Assembly (NCBI GenBank): GCA_944548615.1
Contig: OX155957.1
Location: 8,159,597 to 8,223,596, forward strand
Length of the DNA stretch: 64,000 nucleotides
Direction of reading: 5' to 3'
Source: Micropterix aruncella
Taxonomy: Eukaryota; Arthropoda; Insecta; Lepidoptera; Micropterigidae
This document shows positions 1-10,815 of this stretch, piece by piece. Every line of letters begins with the position of its first letter. Position 1 is the first letter of the stretch. Made by a program: the position numbers and the translations under genes. The notes beneath the pieces were generated by a model that saw only the letters and a list, made by a program, of their open reading frames with translations, ran no database searches and was not told where the DNA came from.

Positions 1-69
1 GGATGTGCAATCAAATTTGGTTGTTACGTAGCCGAAGGGTTAAGAGAGCAAACCACGTAGAAAGCATCA

Positions 70-560
70 TAAGAAAATCTTTTTCTAGTATCTTTTCCTC
101 AAGCTCTATATAACCTAAGTTCGCCTGTTACTCGAATACCTCTATATGGAATCCATACTTTAACAAAGATATAGAGTACCTGGAAAGAATTCAGAGAAGA
201 GTGATGAAGTTGTTGCTAACACTGACTGCTACGACTGACAGGACTCCGTCTAACAACATTAGAGGAACGTAGGCGGATAGAAACGTACAAAATGCTTCAC
301 AGTTATTGTAGTGTGCCCAACCTCGAGAACATGTATATGAGAACATGAACCTCGAGAACCTTGAGAAAAACAATCAACTGCATGGACAGTCGTTGAAATG
401 AAATAAAGCTATTACAACATCGAACCGCAGGAAACACTTTTAACAAATCTGCCTGGAATGCATTGCCAGAGGAACTGATACGTGCTGACTGACAACAGCT
501 TTAAGAATAAACTGGTCATTTTTCTAAGTGCAAAACAGTCACAAGTTTAAAAACAAGTGC
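70..560 (+). mobile_element. CR1-like LINE tail, decayed
   Basis: LERIQRRVMKLL, then LHGQSLK and SNRRKHF-like blocks appear in broken frames and match 8520-8975. No intact frame. Confidence 0.65.
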
Positions 561-611
561 AGTTGATATACATGCGTCAGCTTCTTAGGCTTCTACACTT
601 GCGTTTGGTAT

Positions 612-937
612 ATTTTGTAAACAACTTCAAGGTGACGTAATTATTATCCGACGTGAAAACATACGGTGCATGGACAAGCTCTCATACATTGCCATACAAC
701 ACTGATACAAATTTCGCTGTAAATGGATACGGCTCGCCGAGGGGGAAATAGGTTGCATACGGCGGCGGCGTTGTGCCGTTTTACCAAAGTGTCCGTGACC
801 AAGCTTCCATATTGATTCATACCCCACTGACGACCGCGCCTAGACACGGCAATAATTCGCCACTTTTATCGCAGTGAAAATCCCCGGGTAATACCGTGGA
901 TTTTCACAGCAAAAAAAACGTGTGTGGACAAGCGGGC
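612..937 (-). mobile_element. Fragment of the Harbinger-like family
   Basis: The reverse strand begins GCCCGCTTGTCCACACACG and matches the first 300 bp of the 42.6 kb element (GTATCAGTGTTGTATxGCAATG). The other end is missing. Confidence 0.65.
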
Positions 938-1047
938 TTACGTTGCGAATAAGTTATTTTGAGAATCATGGTCACCTCTCCTATTTATATATTCTATCTA
1001 TACGTATACTTTTGGTACTCTTCGGGTATACTCTACCTACTTGGGGA

Positions 1048-1244
1048 AGGCTTTTAACGATAGTCGTTACGTTGGCCTAAGTGACCTCAAAAAGCCGTCA
1101 TTTCAACAGGTTGTGATGATGTCTACGGGAATGACCGACGGAGAAGAGGACGCTAGCGTGGCCGTGAATCGATTGATCAGCCAACACGATTTGGAAACTA
1201 AACAGGCCAAGTTGTTGGAGAAAGCTCAACATGAAATTCAAAAG
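1048..1244 (+). CDS. N4BP2: Smr-domain gene, first visible exon
   Basis: The exon encodes about 65 residues ending EKAQHEIQK and stops in phase 0 at a GTATTA donor. The frame is open back to 963, so the 5' border is uncertain. The AG before 1048 is the only nearby acceptor and has a poor pyrimidine tract. No family domain is recognised here. Confidence 0.5.
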
Positions 1245-4200
1245 GTATTATGATATTTTAAACAGACTATGTTTCTTATACCATTGATTATATAGGGTAT
1301 TAGATTGCTCGATACTATAGTACGCTTTGGCAACTTCTGTGCTGGCGATATGCAGGTTGCGTTGATAGCATTATCCGGCTATACTAAAAGCAATTAATTT
1401 TGCCATCTATAATGATACTGATTGATACTGACATTAATGAAGGAGTAATTGGTTAGGACTATGATGACTATGATTTAAAATTAATATTTTAGGTATATGA
1501 TTTAAAAATTCATTTGCTATTTACATTATTATTTTATTTCAGGATAGGATACCTGATAGGAGGGTTTAGAACACCTTCTATTGGGCTACTACAACTATAA
1601 GTGCCATCTATGCGTCGTTGCGTTTCATAGTAAAATCCTAGCTGCCGAAAAGTAGTATGGCATTGAGTAGTATAATCTATATATCAATGTTATAATCTAT
1701 ATACCTTCCCAGTATTATTTTTTTGCCATCCAGCAGGCAAAGAAACCTTCCGGTTATGTTACTTTTTAAGTACTTTCTAAAAATGACTTCTATTGGTATC
1801 TTGACGCTCTCAGATCATAGCCATCAATTGGTACAGCGACATCTTCTGGATGGATCCAAGTAAATTTACAATCATAGTTTGATCGTCATGTAGCTTTTAA
1901 TTTATGGTGGGATATAATTCTTTTAAATTGCGCAGAGAAATGCTCACATGGCTTATGTTTTTAAACTGATCCTAGTCAGAATTAACCCTAGCGAAGATCT
2001 GTCTCTTTGTTCTGGAAAATTATAAACGAGCTTAGCCACATAATCTATTTGCAGAGCCGTCCTTTAGAACTCATCTAAATCGGTGGAGTCTGCTCGCACA
2101 CACTTTACAGCATGTATTTTTTTTTGTTCGACGGTTCCAGATCTGGATATTTTTGTTGTGAGCCCGAGTCTCCTTCAACGTGTAGGCATTGCGTTACCTA
2201 TTCGTTACCATATCTTCAACACTTCGGGCGGAACTGGGCGGTTTGCGTGCCAGGCTGTGTCAGCCAGGCATATGCAATCCGGTGAATAGCTGAAAGAGTC
2301 TGAGGATGTATGTTTCCTAAGGAGGGGTTAGCTGGCATCACCTATCCTTAGAAATCATTTCTAAGGAAATCAATCATCAATCAATCAAATATTGGCCACC
2401 CGATTCCGTGTGATATTGCAGGGAAATTAATGCCACGGATCTGCTAACGTTATGTAGATCTCATGCAAGCGACCTCGAATCTGTGACCAGAGAGGATGGA
2501 AAAATCTGTCCCAATCTGGTTGTAAGGGTGTGAGGATAACCTGGATTCCTCTTCCCATTGCTTCAAGGTAATGTGTTGGACTCTTACGGGTTGCTGGCAT
2601 ATTTAGACTGTGGATTGTGTTTGACCTCCCAAGTGTATGCGTTCACCCCTGGTCAGAGAAACTGTCAATCTTTCGTTATAGCTTTCTTCCTGAACCCGCC
2701 ATGGGTTCGTCCGTAGCAATTGACACCTCTCAATGTTGAAATCGTTAAAAGCTTGGTGTTACTGTAATGCTAATCTATTATTTTAAATAAATAAATGAAT
2801 TTAGAAACCAACCAAACATCATTGGGTTGAATCGGTTGTCAGACAAACTTGAAATGCCCAAAAAACGAGAGTCCATGAAATGTCCGCAAGAAATGTCCAA
2901 TTGCGTATCATTTTTCTATAATGCTCTTTCTATAATGAACTGAAGAACATCACATTTGTTTGTAATGCAACAAAACAATATGCACATTATGTATAGATAA
3001 TTAATTATTAACAAAGTAAGAATATTGTAAAACTCAATATTTTTATTAACCCCTCGAGCTGCGAGATTTCGCAAGCGCATGTCTTTGAAGGACTATGTAT
3101 AATTATGGAAATTTTAGATTTATTATGGCGGCCGACCAAAATATTAATTTCTCACAAACCGTTGTTGCACTTTAGAATTGTTGCATATTAGAACTTTAGA
3201 ATACTAACTTTAGAGTCCGATCGGTCCCAACGAGGCGCAACTGTGCTTATATATACGTTTGAGTCCGATCGGTCCCTCTGAGGCTCGAGGGGTTAAGAGA
3301 ACATGTTAAACGTTAAAAAAAAAATGTTTGTTCCTGTACATTTGTTAGACATCACTGTATCAATTATTTCATGACTGAATGCCAAGTTAGAGTCTTAGAA
3401 AAGAGAATATTATAGTTTAGTAACGTCCGTAGCCACTATGAAATTCTGGTTCTTGTCAGATCACCAAACTTCAGCAGCATTGGACGTGGTCAGTAGAATG
3501 ATTTCTGACTGCCTGTATACTACGACATGATGTTATAAAAAGCCGACTGCCTGGCAGATAATTGTTGTCAGACAATAATAATGCGGGCCGTTACCGCAAA
3601 GGTTATCAAGTATGGAGAGGGATGTTGTATCCAGATGATTATAAATCCTCTATGTTTTGACGGATTGGATTCTGGAGAGGAGGTCAATATTATGTATTTT
3701 TTATAAATTACAGGACATTACAAATGGCGAAGAGGAGGCTCTGGACGCATCTCAAGTAGACATCTACAGAGAAAAAGCGAGAAAACATCTCGATATCAGG
3801 AATCGGTGAGTATACTCTAGTGATGAGGAATTTCAAGTTAGGGCTGAGTATCCATAGGCGTCCTTAACCCCTCGAGGCCCGCGGTTTGAATTTTAATGTG
3901 TGCCTTACGGCCCGTAAGAAATTCGCAAGTCTCAAAAAAAAGATGGCGTTTCAGAAAAAAAACGATTACTCCAAAACTGTCATACCGATCGTCTAAAAAA
4001 GACCTGTTTTATGTTCCTATTGAAATTTGCTATTAGATATTTGTAACGTCGTTATGTAAAGCAATAAAGATTATTCATAATTATTAGTCAAAGTTGTACT
4101 AACATAATTAGCGGTCGGCCTCGCCTGGCCATTTCGGGCCGTCTGGGGTTCGACGGTAAATATCAATTCTGGACGTTTCGGGCCGTCTGGTACGCGAGGG

Positions 4201-7200
4201 GTTAAAAGCTGTTAAAAAATGACATACAATGGCTTATTGAGGCTTTGACTGACATAAAATATATAGATAGGAACTGCAGAAATAAATCAATGCCGTTTTT
4301 GAAAGATAACAATAAAAGAAAACAAGTAAATATATTGAAAAGAATAAAAACCACTACTGCCATTACAGAAAGTGAGATTTATAATTATTTTTATTACAGT
4401 TTTTTTATGAAAAATTTGTGGTTAATATAATTATCTATATAGATACATGTATATTTCCGGAATGTACTCAATCAGACCTTTCATTTGACGCTAAACACGA
4501 TATATTTATGTTAATTTATTGACATTTGGATATATGGACATTTAGACAATTGCTTACTTAATATTTGGATAGTTATGGCACCCTATGATACTCGGGATGA
4601 CAACGATTCTAACAATACCACACACTTATAATCGGCTCAACGGCTTAGAAGTTATGGTGGAATAAAGAAACGGAAAACATACCTAGATGAACCGTAAACA
4701 CATTACACTCCTTTTTTGTTGGGCAGTCGCGTAAAAAGTAGCTTTATTGTACCAAAATGCTAACAATGATAAAGAAAACTTAAATTATATTTTTAATTAC
4801 TACAATCGGCGGACTTATCGTTTCACGATTTCTTACAGCCAACCATGACGTTTTTGCCGTGAGAAAGCGATACAACTTTGCTAGGAGAGAGCGAAATAGC
4901 AATATTAGGATTACATTTTTAAATCAATAGAGAAAGTGTCCTATACGAGATAATGTAGGGGCAGTTTTAAATATTATCCAGTGATTGTGTGGAATCATCT
5001 GGTAGGGACATTGCATCCAGATCTAAAGCTTTAAAAGTATGTTGCTGGAAAAGATTTATAACAAAAATTAAAGTATTTATATTTTTTTTTGTAGCTAGAT
5101 TTTATTTTACGGAAGACTGTTTTTTTTTTATTTAGGCCTTTGTTACTATTTAATATAGTACAGTTGAAATTTTTCGTCAGTAAGCAAAGCCTAAATCAAA
5201 AAAAAGTTGTACTCTATTTTCAACTCAGTTGAGTACAAATTAGATAAATACCATGATATTGCAAATGCCATCACCCGGACCGGCTTCACTATCCACCTTT
5301 ACGAGGTGTAAGTTGGCGCTCGTAGCCTGCCAGCCAGATCTCTGTTACATCTCTTTTAAGATCTTGGTCTATCCAGGGAGCTAACGGGCCCATGATGAGG
5401 TGGCCACGATGACCCATGTGTTCAGGGTCGGTCACACTCACGGGTCAACACCCATCCGATGGCCTCCACGCATGGAGTGCGAACCTGGGTAGGACACTGG
5501 GTCAACCAGCCTCCCCTGGGAATCAAACTTCTGGCGCTCCTGGACGGTCTGCGCACCAAGCGGCGCAAGCCAATCGACTGTGCTCTCCGACTAACAGTCG
5601 GGGGAGTCTGGGAACTGTATTGTTTCCTATAGAGCGGGGGTGGTTGCCTACCTTACGGCGACTGCTCTTGAAATGACCATTGGCCATCCGATCCCGGTTC
5701 AGAGTTGGGCAAAGGACGCCTTGGTCCGCGATAGATTCGGTGCACACCGTTTCACCGCTTCGTAAGGGAGAGGACCGCGCAAGCGACCTCGAACTCGGAA
5801 CCAATAGAGAGACCGGAGAAATCTGGTCACAATTGGAAGCAAGGGCGCGATTGTCGGCCCGCCAGGTAACATTACTGGCTATCTCGCGGTAAAGGCGTTG
5901 GTCTCTTGCGGGTTGTGGCGTAGCTAGACGTCGGATTTGTAATGTCCAAAGTCTTCTACGCTCACTGCACGGTCGATAGAACGATGAATCGTTAAAACGT
6001 CCTGCGGTGACGGGTCGCCCGTTGTGGTTGACATTTCAATATATATCCAGGAAAATAATGAACTCCTTCCTAGAAAAAATATCTAAAACTTCGATTTCTG
6101 AATCTCAAATCCTATGTCTTCGAAGGGGGAGTAAATGGGTGGTAAGGTGAACGGTCACATGTGACAAGACGGCTGTCCTAAACCTACCACAGCCGGTTGC
6201 TCTGGAGTCCACAGCTCACCCCCCAGAAGCATAATGATAATTTATGATGGGCCCGATTCCGGTTGGTGATTTCCTTGACAGCTCCATTTATATCTATTTA
6301 TGTAGAATTATCTCCCGTGAAATAAACATTTCAAAACTTTTTGTTGGTTTTTCTTGTTCAGTTTCAAATGAATGTGACTTTGGTGGGTATTATTGATCTG
6401 TATGATCAACTGACAATTTATGAATGTGAAACTGTATTATGTGATTATTGACCAAAATATTGACTTGCCTATTGTTATTTATTCAAAGTACTCTCTAGCC
6501 CGTATTCCGTTTCTCGGAGGTGCCTAACTTGGGGTCTAAAAACGCGCTAAAACGACGCTTAATTTTGAACTGACGTTTTGGTATTCCCTTTCACGGTTCC
6601 TAACTGGAGCGTGCTTATGTAGAGGCTATCAGGCGCTTAAATTGGCGTTAAGCTCCGTCTAGACCCCCTTTACTATTCCGTTTCTACAAATGTCATGGCG
6701 GATAGGTCTTGTTCAGGGTCTTAACTAAGAACGGTCTAAATCGAGCAGTCTGCGTCTAACGGCCGTGTAGCTCTTGTTTCTATCGTGATTTCGAAGATTT
6801 TGATTTGCGATTTCAATGATGTTTGCTTAACATTGGCTTCTAAATCGGGGAAGGGACGATGAGCGTCGATTATTGTAAGTAATCGTTAATTAATATCTAT
6901 ATTTTGCACTGAAAATCGTGTCAATATTTTTTGTAGATTATTATAAATAGCCTTATATATATATATGTTTTTGCCTTGTATATTGTATGACAAAGAGCCT
7001 TGTATATTTGAATATTTTAAAACAAACGAAACGTGGCGGTAGTCGGCGGGCGAGCGAGTGACCGAGCTGTCAAAATTAAGACCCCGCTTCAGAACAGCCA
7101 TAGACAAAACGGAAAATTTTAAGATTTAAGACCGATTCTTAATTTTGATAAAACGGAATGCCAACAAAATAACAAAGGTGCTTAAGTTCCTAATTTCTAG

Positions 7201-10200
7201 CACCAGCTTAGTTTAAGCCTGCGAGAAATGGAATACGGGCCTCTATCATCCGAAAAATGACATCGGTACAACGGGAGAACTAATATAGTTTTTTTATAAA
7301 ACAGGTACCACAGTCAGGCGAAGGAATTTTTCCAAAAAGGTATGTATTCAGCGGCGACTTACTACTCACAAATCGCTGCGTTACACAAGAAAAACTTCGA
7401 TCATGCAAATTCTCTTGCTGCTAATTGCTTGATACAGGTAATTCATTTATTTTGTGCGCTGTCCTATACCGTTTAGTACCATATTTATATCTATTCCCTA
7501 ATATCATATTTCGAAGTTAGGAATATTATTTGTTATTTAGAGAGATTAGACTCTAAGGCTTTTAATTGCGTAGACCACTTAATTCTACTTAAAAAATTGG
7601 AATACTACAGCATTGGGAATAAGGAACTGCAACTCATAGAATCTTACTTGCAAGAACGCACACAGATTACGCAAGTCGAAAATAGCAAGAGCGCGCCACA
7701 GAATATCCACAAAGGTGTTCCTCAAGGATCAATACTTGGACCTTTTCTCTTCCTCGTCCATATTAAAGACAGCCCAGAGTGCCTGAAATCCGTGTGGCTT
7801 ATACGTAAATCGGCCACACGTAATCGGCTACGTATAAGCTATAGCTTGTGTAGCTTATACGTAAATCCGGCACTGCTTGTAGGTCTCGATCAAGTCTACC
7901 AAGATGGTCTACAATTATCTTTGTGTTGTCAGCAAAGAAGTTTGGCGTAAATTACGGAGCAAAGATTGAAAATACAGAGAGTGACTAGTATGGTACGCAA
8001 TAAGGCAAGAAGTCTGGTTGCATGGTCTTAATTCCCTCTACGATGAAATATTAAAAAAAATCTTTCAATTCAGCAGTTTTATTTCCATTCACCAACTCGG
8101 TAGTGCTACAGCACATACTATTCATCAAGAGCATTTTATTTTTGACAGACGCATTCCATGAGAGCGGATAGCCACACCCTGGATCTTCATTACCTATATG
8201 TAGCGGAGGCCTTGGAAGCGCTGGATATGTTCTTGGATAAAAACATAGCGGAACTGGCCGCCGTGGTATCCGAGGGGCCCTACACAATCATGCAGCGCAG
8301 CTTGTTCCTCATCACCGGGCGAGGCCTGCACAGCCGCGGAGGGCCACGGGTCAAGCCGGCGGTTCGCAAGCGCTTGAAGCAACGCGGTGTCAAGTAAGAT
8401 GATTGCAAATTTATTTATTTATAAATTAGTCTCAAATATTATTCAAGAGCATTATAGACGAATCCAATTTGCCCTTTAATATTAAATCTAGAGTGTAAGT
8501 CCATAATAACTGACTTACATAACTAAATTAATGCTAACATTGAACAAGAAAAAACATAAATATATAAACAAGGAACAGTCTGGGAACAAACCATACGAAG
8601 TACGACTGAAAGAACTTCGCCTGACGACATTAGAGGAACGTAGGCAGCGAGGAGACCTAATAGGAAGCTATAAAATGCTTCCAGGTTATTACAGTGTGCC
8701 CAACCTAGAGAGCATGTATACCCTGAACACCAATAAGCAACTGCGTGGACACTCGTTGAAGCTAAACAAGACAATTGCAGCATCGAACCCCAGGAAATAT
8801 TTTTTTGATAAATCGTGTAGTGGATGCTTGGAATGCTTTGCCAGAGGAAGTGATCAGTGCTATCTCTGTCCATAGCTTTAAAAACAAACTCAACATTTTT
8901 CTTAGTGCAAAACCATCACAAGTTTAAAAACAAGTGCTAGTGTATAATATAATAATAATAATAATAATAATAAAACTAAGTAAAAGAAAGACTATGATAA
9001 ACATGAGATAGCAGGGAGTTGCCTTTTTAGCTGCCAAAGGCATATACAAATATCCTGAAAAATCAGAAAATCAGAAACAACAGAAATATCCAGAACAAAA
9101 AATATCAGTAGTCTTTTGCCACGTTGACATAGTGAAACATAAAATTTCCAGGATTCTTGTTTTTATCTCCACTATCCAATTTTCATTGAGAGCATGGATG
9201 CAGCCCCACTACAATTTTTCCAAAATGAGGCAAAAACGACATTGGCATCCCCTCCAGCATTTGAGATGATTGATTTAAAAAGACTCACAAATCAAATATA
9301 CTGGGTGGGTTTTTTTTGTGACGGGATAAGACCTTTAATCGTCGTTTGTCATGGTGGATGCTCGGTTCCATCGAAAGAAATCCGCTAATTTTTATAACGA
9401 TACTGCATTAATTTTATATATATTTAATAATAATTAAATCTGACTTTATTTATGATTGCAAGTTCTAAATGTAAGTTTTATTTTATTTTCTTCTGTGATG
9501 TTCCTTCATTTTTCCCATTGCCATCCGGTTGCCATGGCAACGTATGTTGGCCTTTCATGCGGTCGAACTTGCTGTCTTCCTTCACCACTGTGCATTGGTG
9601 CGATGAATAGTAGGCGTATATGTTCACAACAGACCCTTAAATAAATTGCGCTCTTTATATTTGTTAATAGCTTTTCCTTATGTGGCATTAAATACATACA
9701 ACCAGGGTAGACAATGCTCAAGCCAGACTGTATACACACTGTATACAAACTGTATACCTTCAAGTATACCTTCTACTGTATACCTTCAAGTATACCTTTG
9801 ACTGTATACCTTCAAGCCAGACTATATACAGACTGTATACCTTCAATACTTAGGTCCCAGCAAATTTTACTATCTAATCTTGCTACAGTTTTACACGTCA
9901 AGCTTTCCCTTACGTGGAAAGAATCTATTATCATATCAACTAATAATTATAATGACACGTTTAAAAAAGTAGTTGTTAACAAAAAAGACACACACGAATT
10001 ATTCGCATACCTAATCGGCCGCTTGTCGGTTGAAGTTCAGCCGTTCGGGTTTATTGGGCTCCACTTGTGACGAAATGTTTTCAAACTAATTCATATTATT
10101 TTTTATGTAACAGGTAGTTTTTGTGGGGGAAAAGAAAAAATCGTTTATTTAACATTCCGCTCTAACCCCTTTTCCGATATTAGTTCACGTAGAAACGCAA

Positions 10201-10412
10201 TCGAGCCCATTATATGTGCATCATATGAAATAAAAAAATCCTCACCAATATTTCTCTACGATAAAAACTCTATAGTGTCGCTCCCACTGTGTATATTTTC
10301 AGTTTTTTTTTTTAAAGAGATTCTTTTGAATTTTTACAGATATACACATGTTAATCCTGGTCTACTATCCGTGACGGTCGATAATGCAGACAAATTGACG
10401 GATCAACTGTGA
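1048..10412 (+). CDS. N4BP2: NEDD4-binding protein 2-like gene, C-terminal part (DUF1771 + Smr domains), five exons
   Basis: Joined exons 1048-1244, 3714-3805, 7305-7437, 8149-8393 and 10340-10412 keep one frame across all four introns. The product ends with an alpha-helical DUF1771 region (starts YHSQAKEFFQKG, rich in Ala and Tyr) followed directly by an Smr domain with the LDLHYLYVAEAL motif and the ITGRGLHS motif, closing on NPGLLSV. In N4BP2 and relatives the Smr domain is a nucleic-acid-binding or nicking module, and the N-terminal kinase-like and CUE parts lie upstream. Those parts are not in the window, so this is the 3' end of a longer gene. Three introns hold transposons: a 743-bp TIR element, TTAA MITEs and an RT fragment. 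DUF1771-Smr is clear. The exact orthologue is less certain because other Smr proteins share this tail. Confidence 0.72.
2040..2810 (+). mobile_element. Old jockey-like LINE tail and 3' UTR
   Basis: FRTHLNRWSLLAHTL and PDLDIFVVSPS echo the C-terminus of the 47 kb LINE in broken frames. The 3' end TTACTGTAATGCTAAT then AAATAAATAAATG matches its tail. 2440-2750 also resembles the 670-bp repeat family. Lies in an intron of the Smr-domain gene. Confidence 0.55.
3050..3292. mobile_element. piggyBac-like MITE with CCCCTCGAG ends
   Basis: 243 bp between TTAA 3046-3049 and 3293-3296. The perfect terminal inverted repeat is CCCCTCGAGC. Inside are two GAGTCCGATCGGTCCC direct repeats. It lies in an intron of the Smr-domain gene. 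Confidence 0.8.
3714..3805 (+). CDS. N4BP2: Smr-domain gene, exon 2 of the visible set
   Basis: A CAG acceptor and a GTGAGT donor bound 92 bp that begin DITNGEEEALDAS and run into REKARKHLDIRNR, the start of the DUF1771 helix. The exon ends after two bases of an Arg codon, which the next exon completes. Confidence 0.75.
3868..4201. mobile_element. 334-bp piggyBac-like MITE, copy 1
   Basis: Bounded by TTAA at 3864-3867 and 4202-4205. Ends CCCCTCGAGGCC and CGCGAGGGG. Nearly identical (a handful of changes in 334 bp) to 26877-27210. Confidence 0.85.
4245..4715 (+). repeat. Interspersed AT-rich repeat, uninterrupted copy
   Basis: ATATTTCCGGAATGTACTCA, ACTCGGGATGA and GGAATAAAGAAACGGAAAAC recur in order at 49590-50075. 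It follows the 334-bp MITE directly. A 61-codon frame here is not convincing. Confidence 0.65.
5232..6320 (+). mobile_element. RLE-type retrotransposon 3' fragment, split by a 666-bp insertion
   Basis: 5232-5377 and 6044-6320 match the endonuclease end and 3' UTR of the 29.6 kb copy (GGGCCCGATTCCGGTTGG etc.). The two halves are separated by a repeat flanked by an 8-bp duplication. The coding sequence is degenerate. Confidence 0.85.
5378..6043 (+). mobile_element. About 670-bp repeat family, nested copy
   Basis: It is flanked by TATCCAGG at 5370-5377 and 6044-6051. It matches, in reverse orientation, the units at 37.7-38.4 kb and 43.8-44.5 kb. No coding potential, poly-A tail or clear terminal inverted repeat. 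An older, diverged relative covers part of 2440-2760. Confidence 0.75.
6498..7240. mobile_element. 743-bp TIR element in an intron of the Smr-domain gene
   Basis: Ends GCCCGTATTCCGTTTCTCG and the reverse of GCCCGTATTCCATTTCTCG. Flanked by CTCTA (6493-6497 and 7241-7245). No transposase-like frame. Confidence 0.75.
7305..7437 (+). CDS. N4BP2: Smr-domain gene, DUF1771 exon
   Basis: An ACAG acceptor and a GTAATT donor bound 133 bp that encode the core of DUF1771 (YHSQAKEFFQKG through DHANSLAANCLIQ). The pattern of aromatic and Ala positions is typical of the domain that precedes Smr domains. Confidence 0.85.
7540..7790 (+). mobile_element. Reverse transcriptase fragment in an intron of the Smr-domain gene
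   Basis: SKAFNCVDHLILLKKL (RT motif A-like, catalytic Asp replaced by Asn), then GVPQGSILGPFLF (motif B). The palm YxDD is absent. It is a LINE remnant. Confidence 0.8.
7790..7875. repeat. Cluster of overlapping palindromes
   Basis: GCTTATACGTAAATC occurs twice directly and TACGTATAAGC once inverted. GTGTGGC and GCCACAC also pair. It follows the RT fragment, and nothing there looks coding. Confidence 0.6.
8149..8393 (+). CDS. N4BP2: Smr-domain gene, main Smr exon
   Basis: A GACAG acceptor opens the exon. It encodes the LDLH motif and the GRGLHS motif and ends in KQRGV plus two bases of Lys. Reading straight through would stop at TAA 8395-8397 with the domain's last strand missing. The AA|GTAAGA donor at 8393/8394 joins in phase to 10340 and supplies that strand. 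Confidence 0.85.
8520..8975 (+). mobile_element. CR1-like LINE 3' end with (TAA)n tail
   Basis: LRLTTLEERRQRGDLIGSYK, QLRGHSLKLNKT and, after a one-base frameshift, ALPEEVISA-like sequence. Ends in a TAATAATAA run at 8948-8975. It lies in the last intron of the Smr-domain gene. Confidence 0.82.
9170..10075 (+). repeat. Interspersed repeat with internal TATACCTTCAAG array
   Basis: It matches 24530-25240 in its outer parts (TCCAGCATTTGA, ATACTGGGTGGG, AGGTCCCA, ACTAATAATxATAATGACACG). Only this copy has the 9717-9850 array of CTGTATACCTTCAAG-like units. No coding function seen. Confidence 0.65.
10070..10230. mobile_element. Fragment of the GATTGCGT-ended element
   Basis: AACATTCCGCTCTAACCCC through AGAAACGCAATCGAGCCCA matches the right end of the 61.4 kb element. 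The terminal Smr exon lies 110 bp downstream. Confidence 0.55.
10340..10412 (+). CDS. N4BP2: Smr-domain gene, short terminal exon
   Basis: A TTTTTACAG acceptor precedes one base that completes Lys, then YTHVNPGLLSVTV and a short tail before TGA at 10410-10412. The Asn-Pro-Gly-Leu-Leu motif is the usual last strand of eukaryotic Smr domains. The exon lies 1.9 kb beyond the previous one and is too short to be found as an open reading frame. Confidence 0.8.
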
Positions 10413-10569
10413 CGGCTGGATTCTCAATTAGATAAGCATATGTGTATAAAACATAATGTCGAAACCCCTCTTAAACACATAATTACTCTGATTGTAAATA
10501 ATGCATTCTTTTCAATATGAGGAGTTTCGTTTCAAACTGTATTTTATCCCCCCACATTTTGAGGAATAA

Positions 10570-10815
10570 GGCCGGCCATAGTGGCTCTTGCCAACGAGGG
10601 TTTAACAGTACAATTTAAGTGGGATAGCTCAGAAGGCAAAAAACATTGCATTCCAAAATGCTGGAATGCAAAAATTCGTCGGTCGATTCTTTATCATTTT
10701 TCTAAATGTCCCTCCAGGTACACCCTATCTCGGATGATTGCCTTATTGTAGAATTATCAGTTCCATGGGAATCAAATATCCCTAAAGACCACAAGTACAC
10801 ATTAAATAATTGAAT
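10570..10815 (+). mobile_element. RLE-type retrotransposon fragment
   Basis: Two internally deleted pieces matching the GTGGCTCTTGCCAACG region and the VPWESNIPKDH region of the 29.6 kb copy. Decayed. Confidence 0.7.

Noticed and set aside
2083..2289. 68-codon frame as a gene
   Set aside because: Part of a frameshifted LINE C-terminus (PDLDIFVVSPS).
5416..5892. Several GC-rich frames of 70-93 codons
   Set aside because: They lie in the 670-bp non-coding repeat, and the other copies of the repeat do not keep the frames.
9714..9850. Array of TATACCTTCAAG units considered as CRISPR-like
   Set aside because: Units are short, imperfect and without spacers of constant length, and the context is a eukaryotic repeat.
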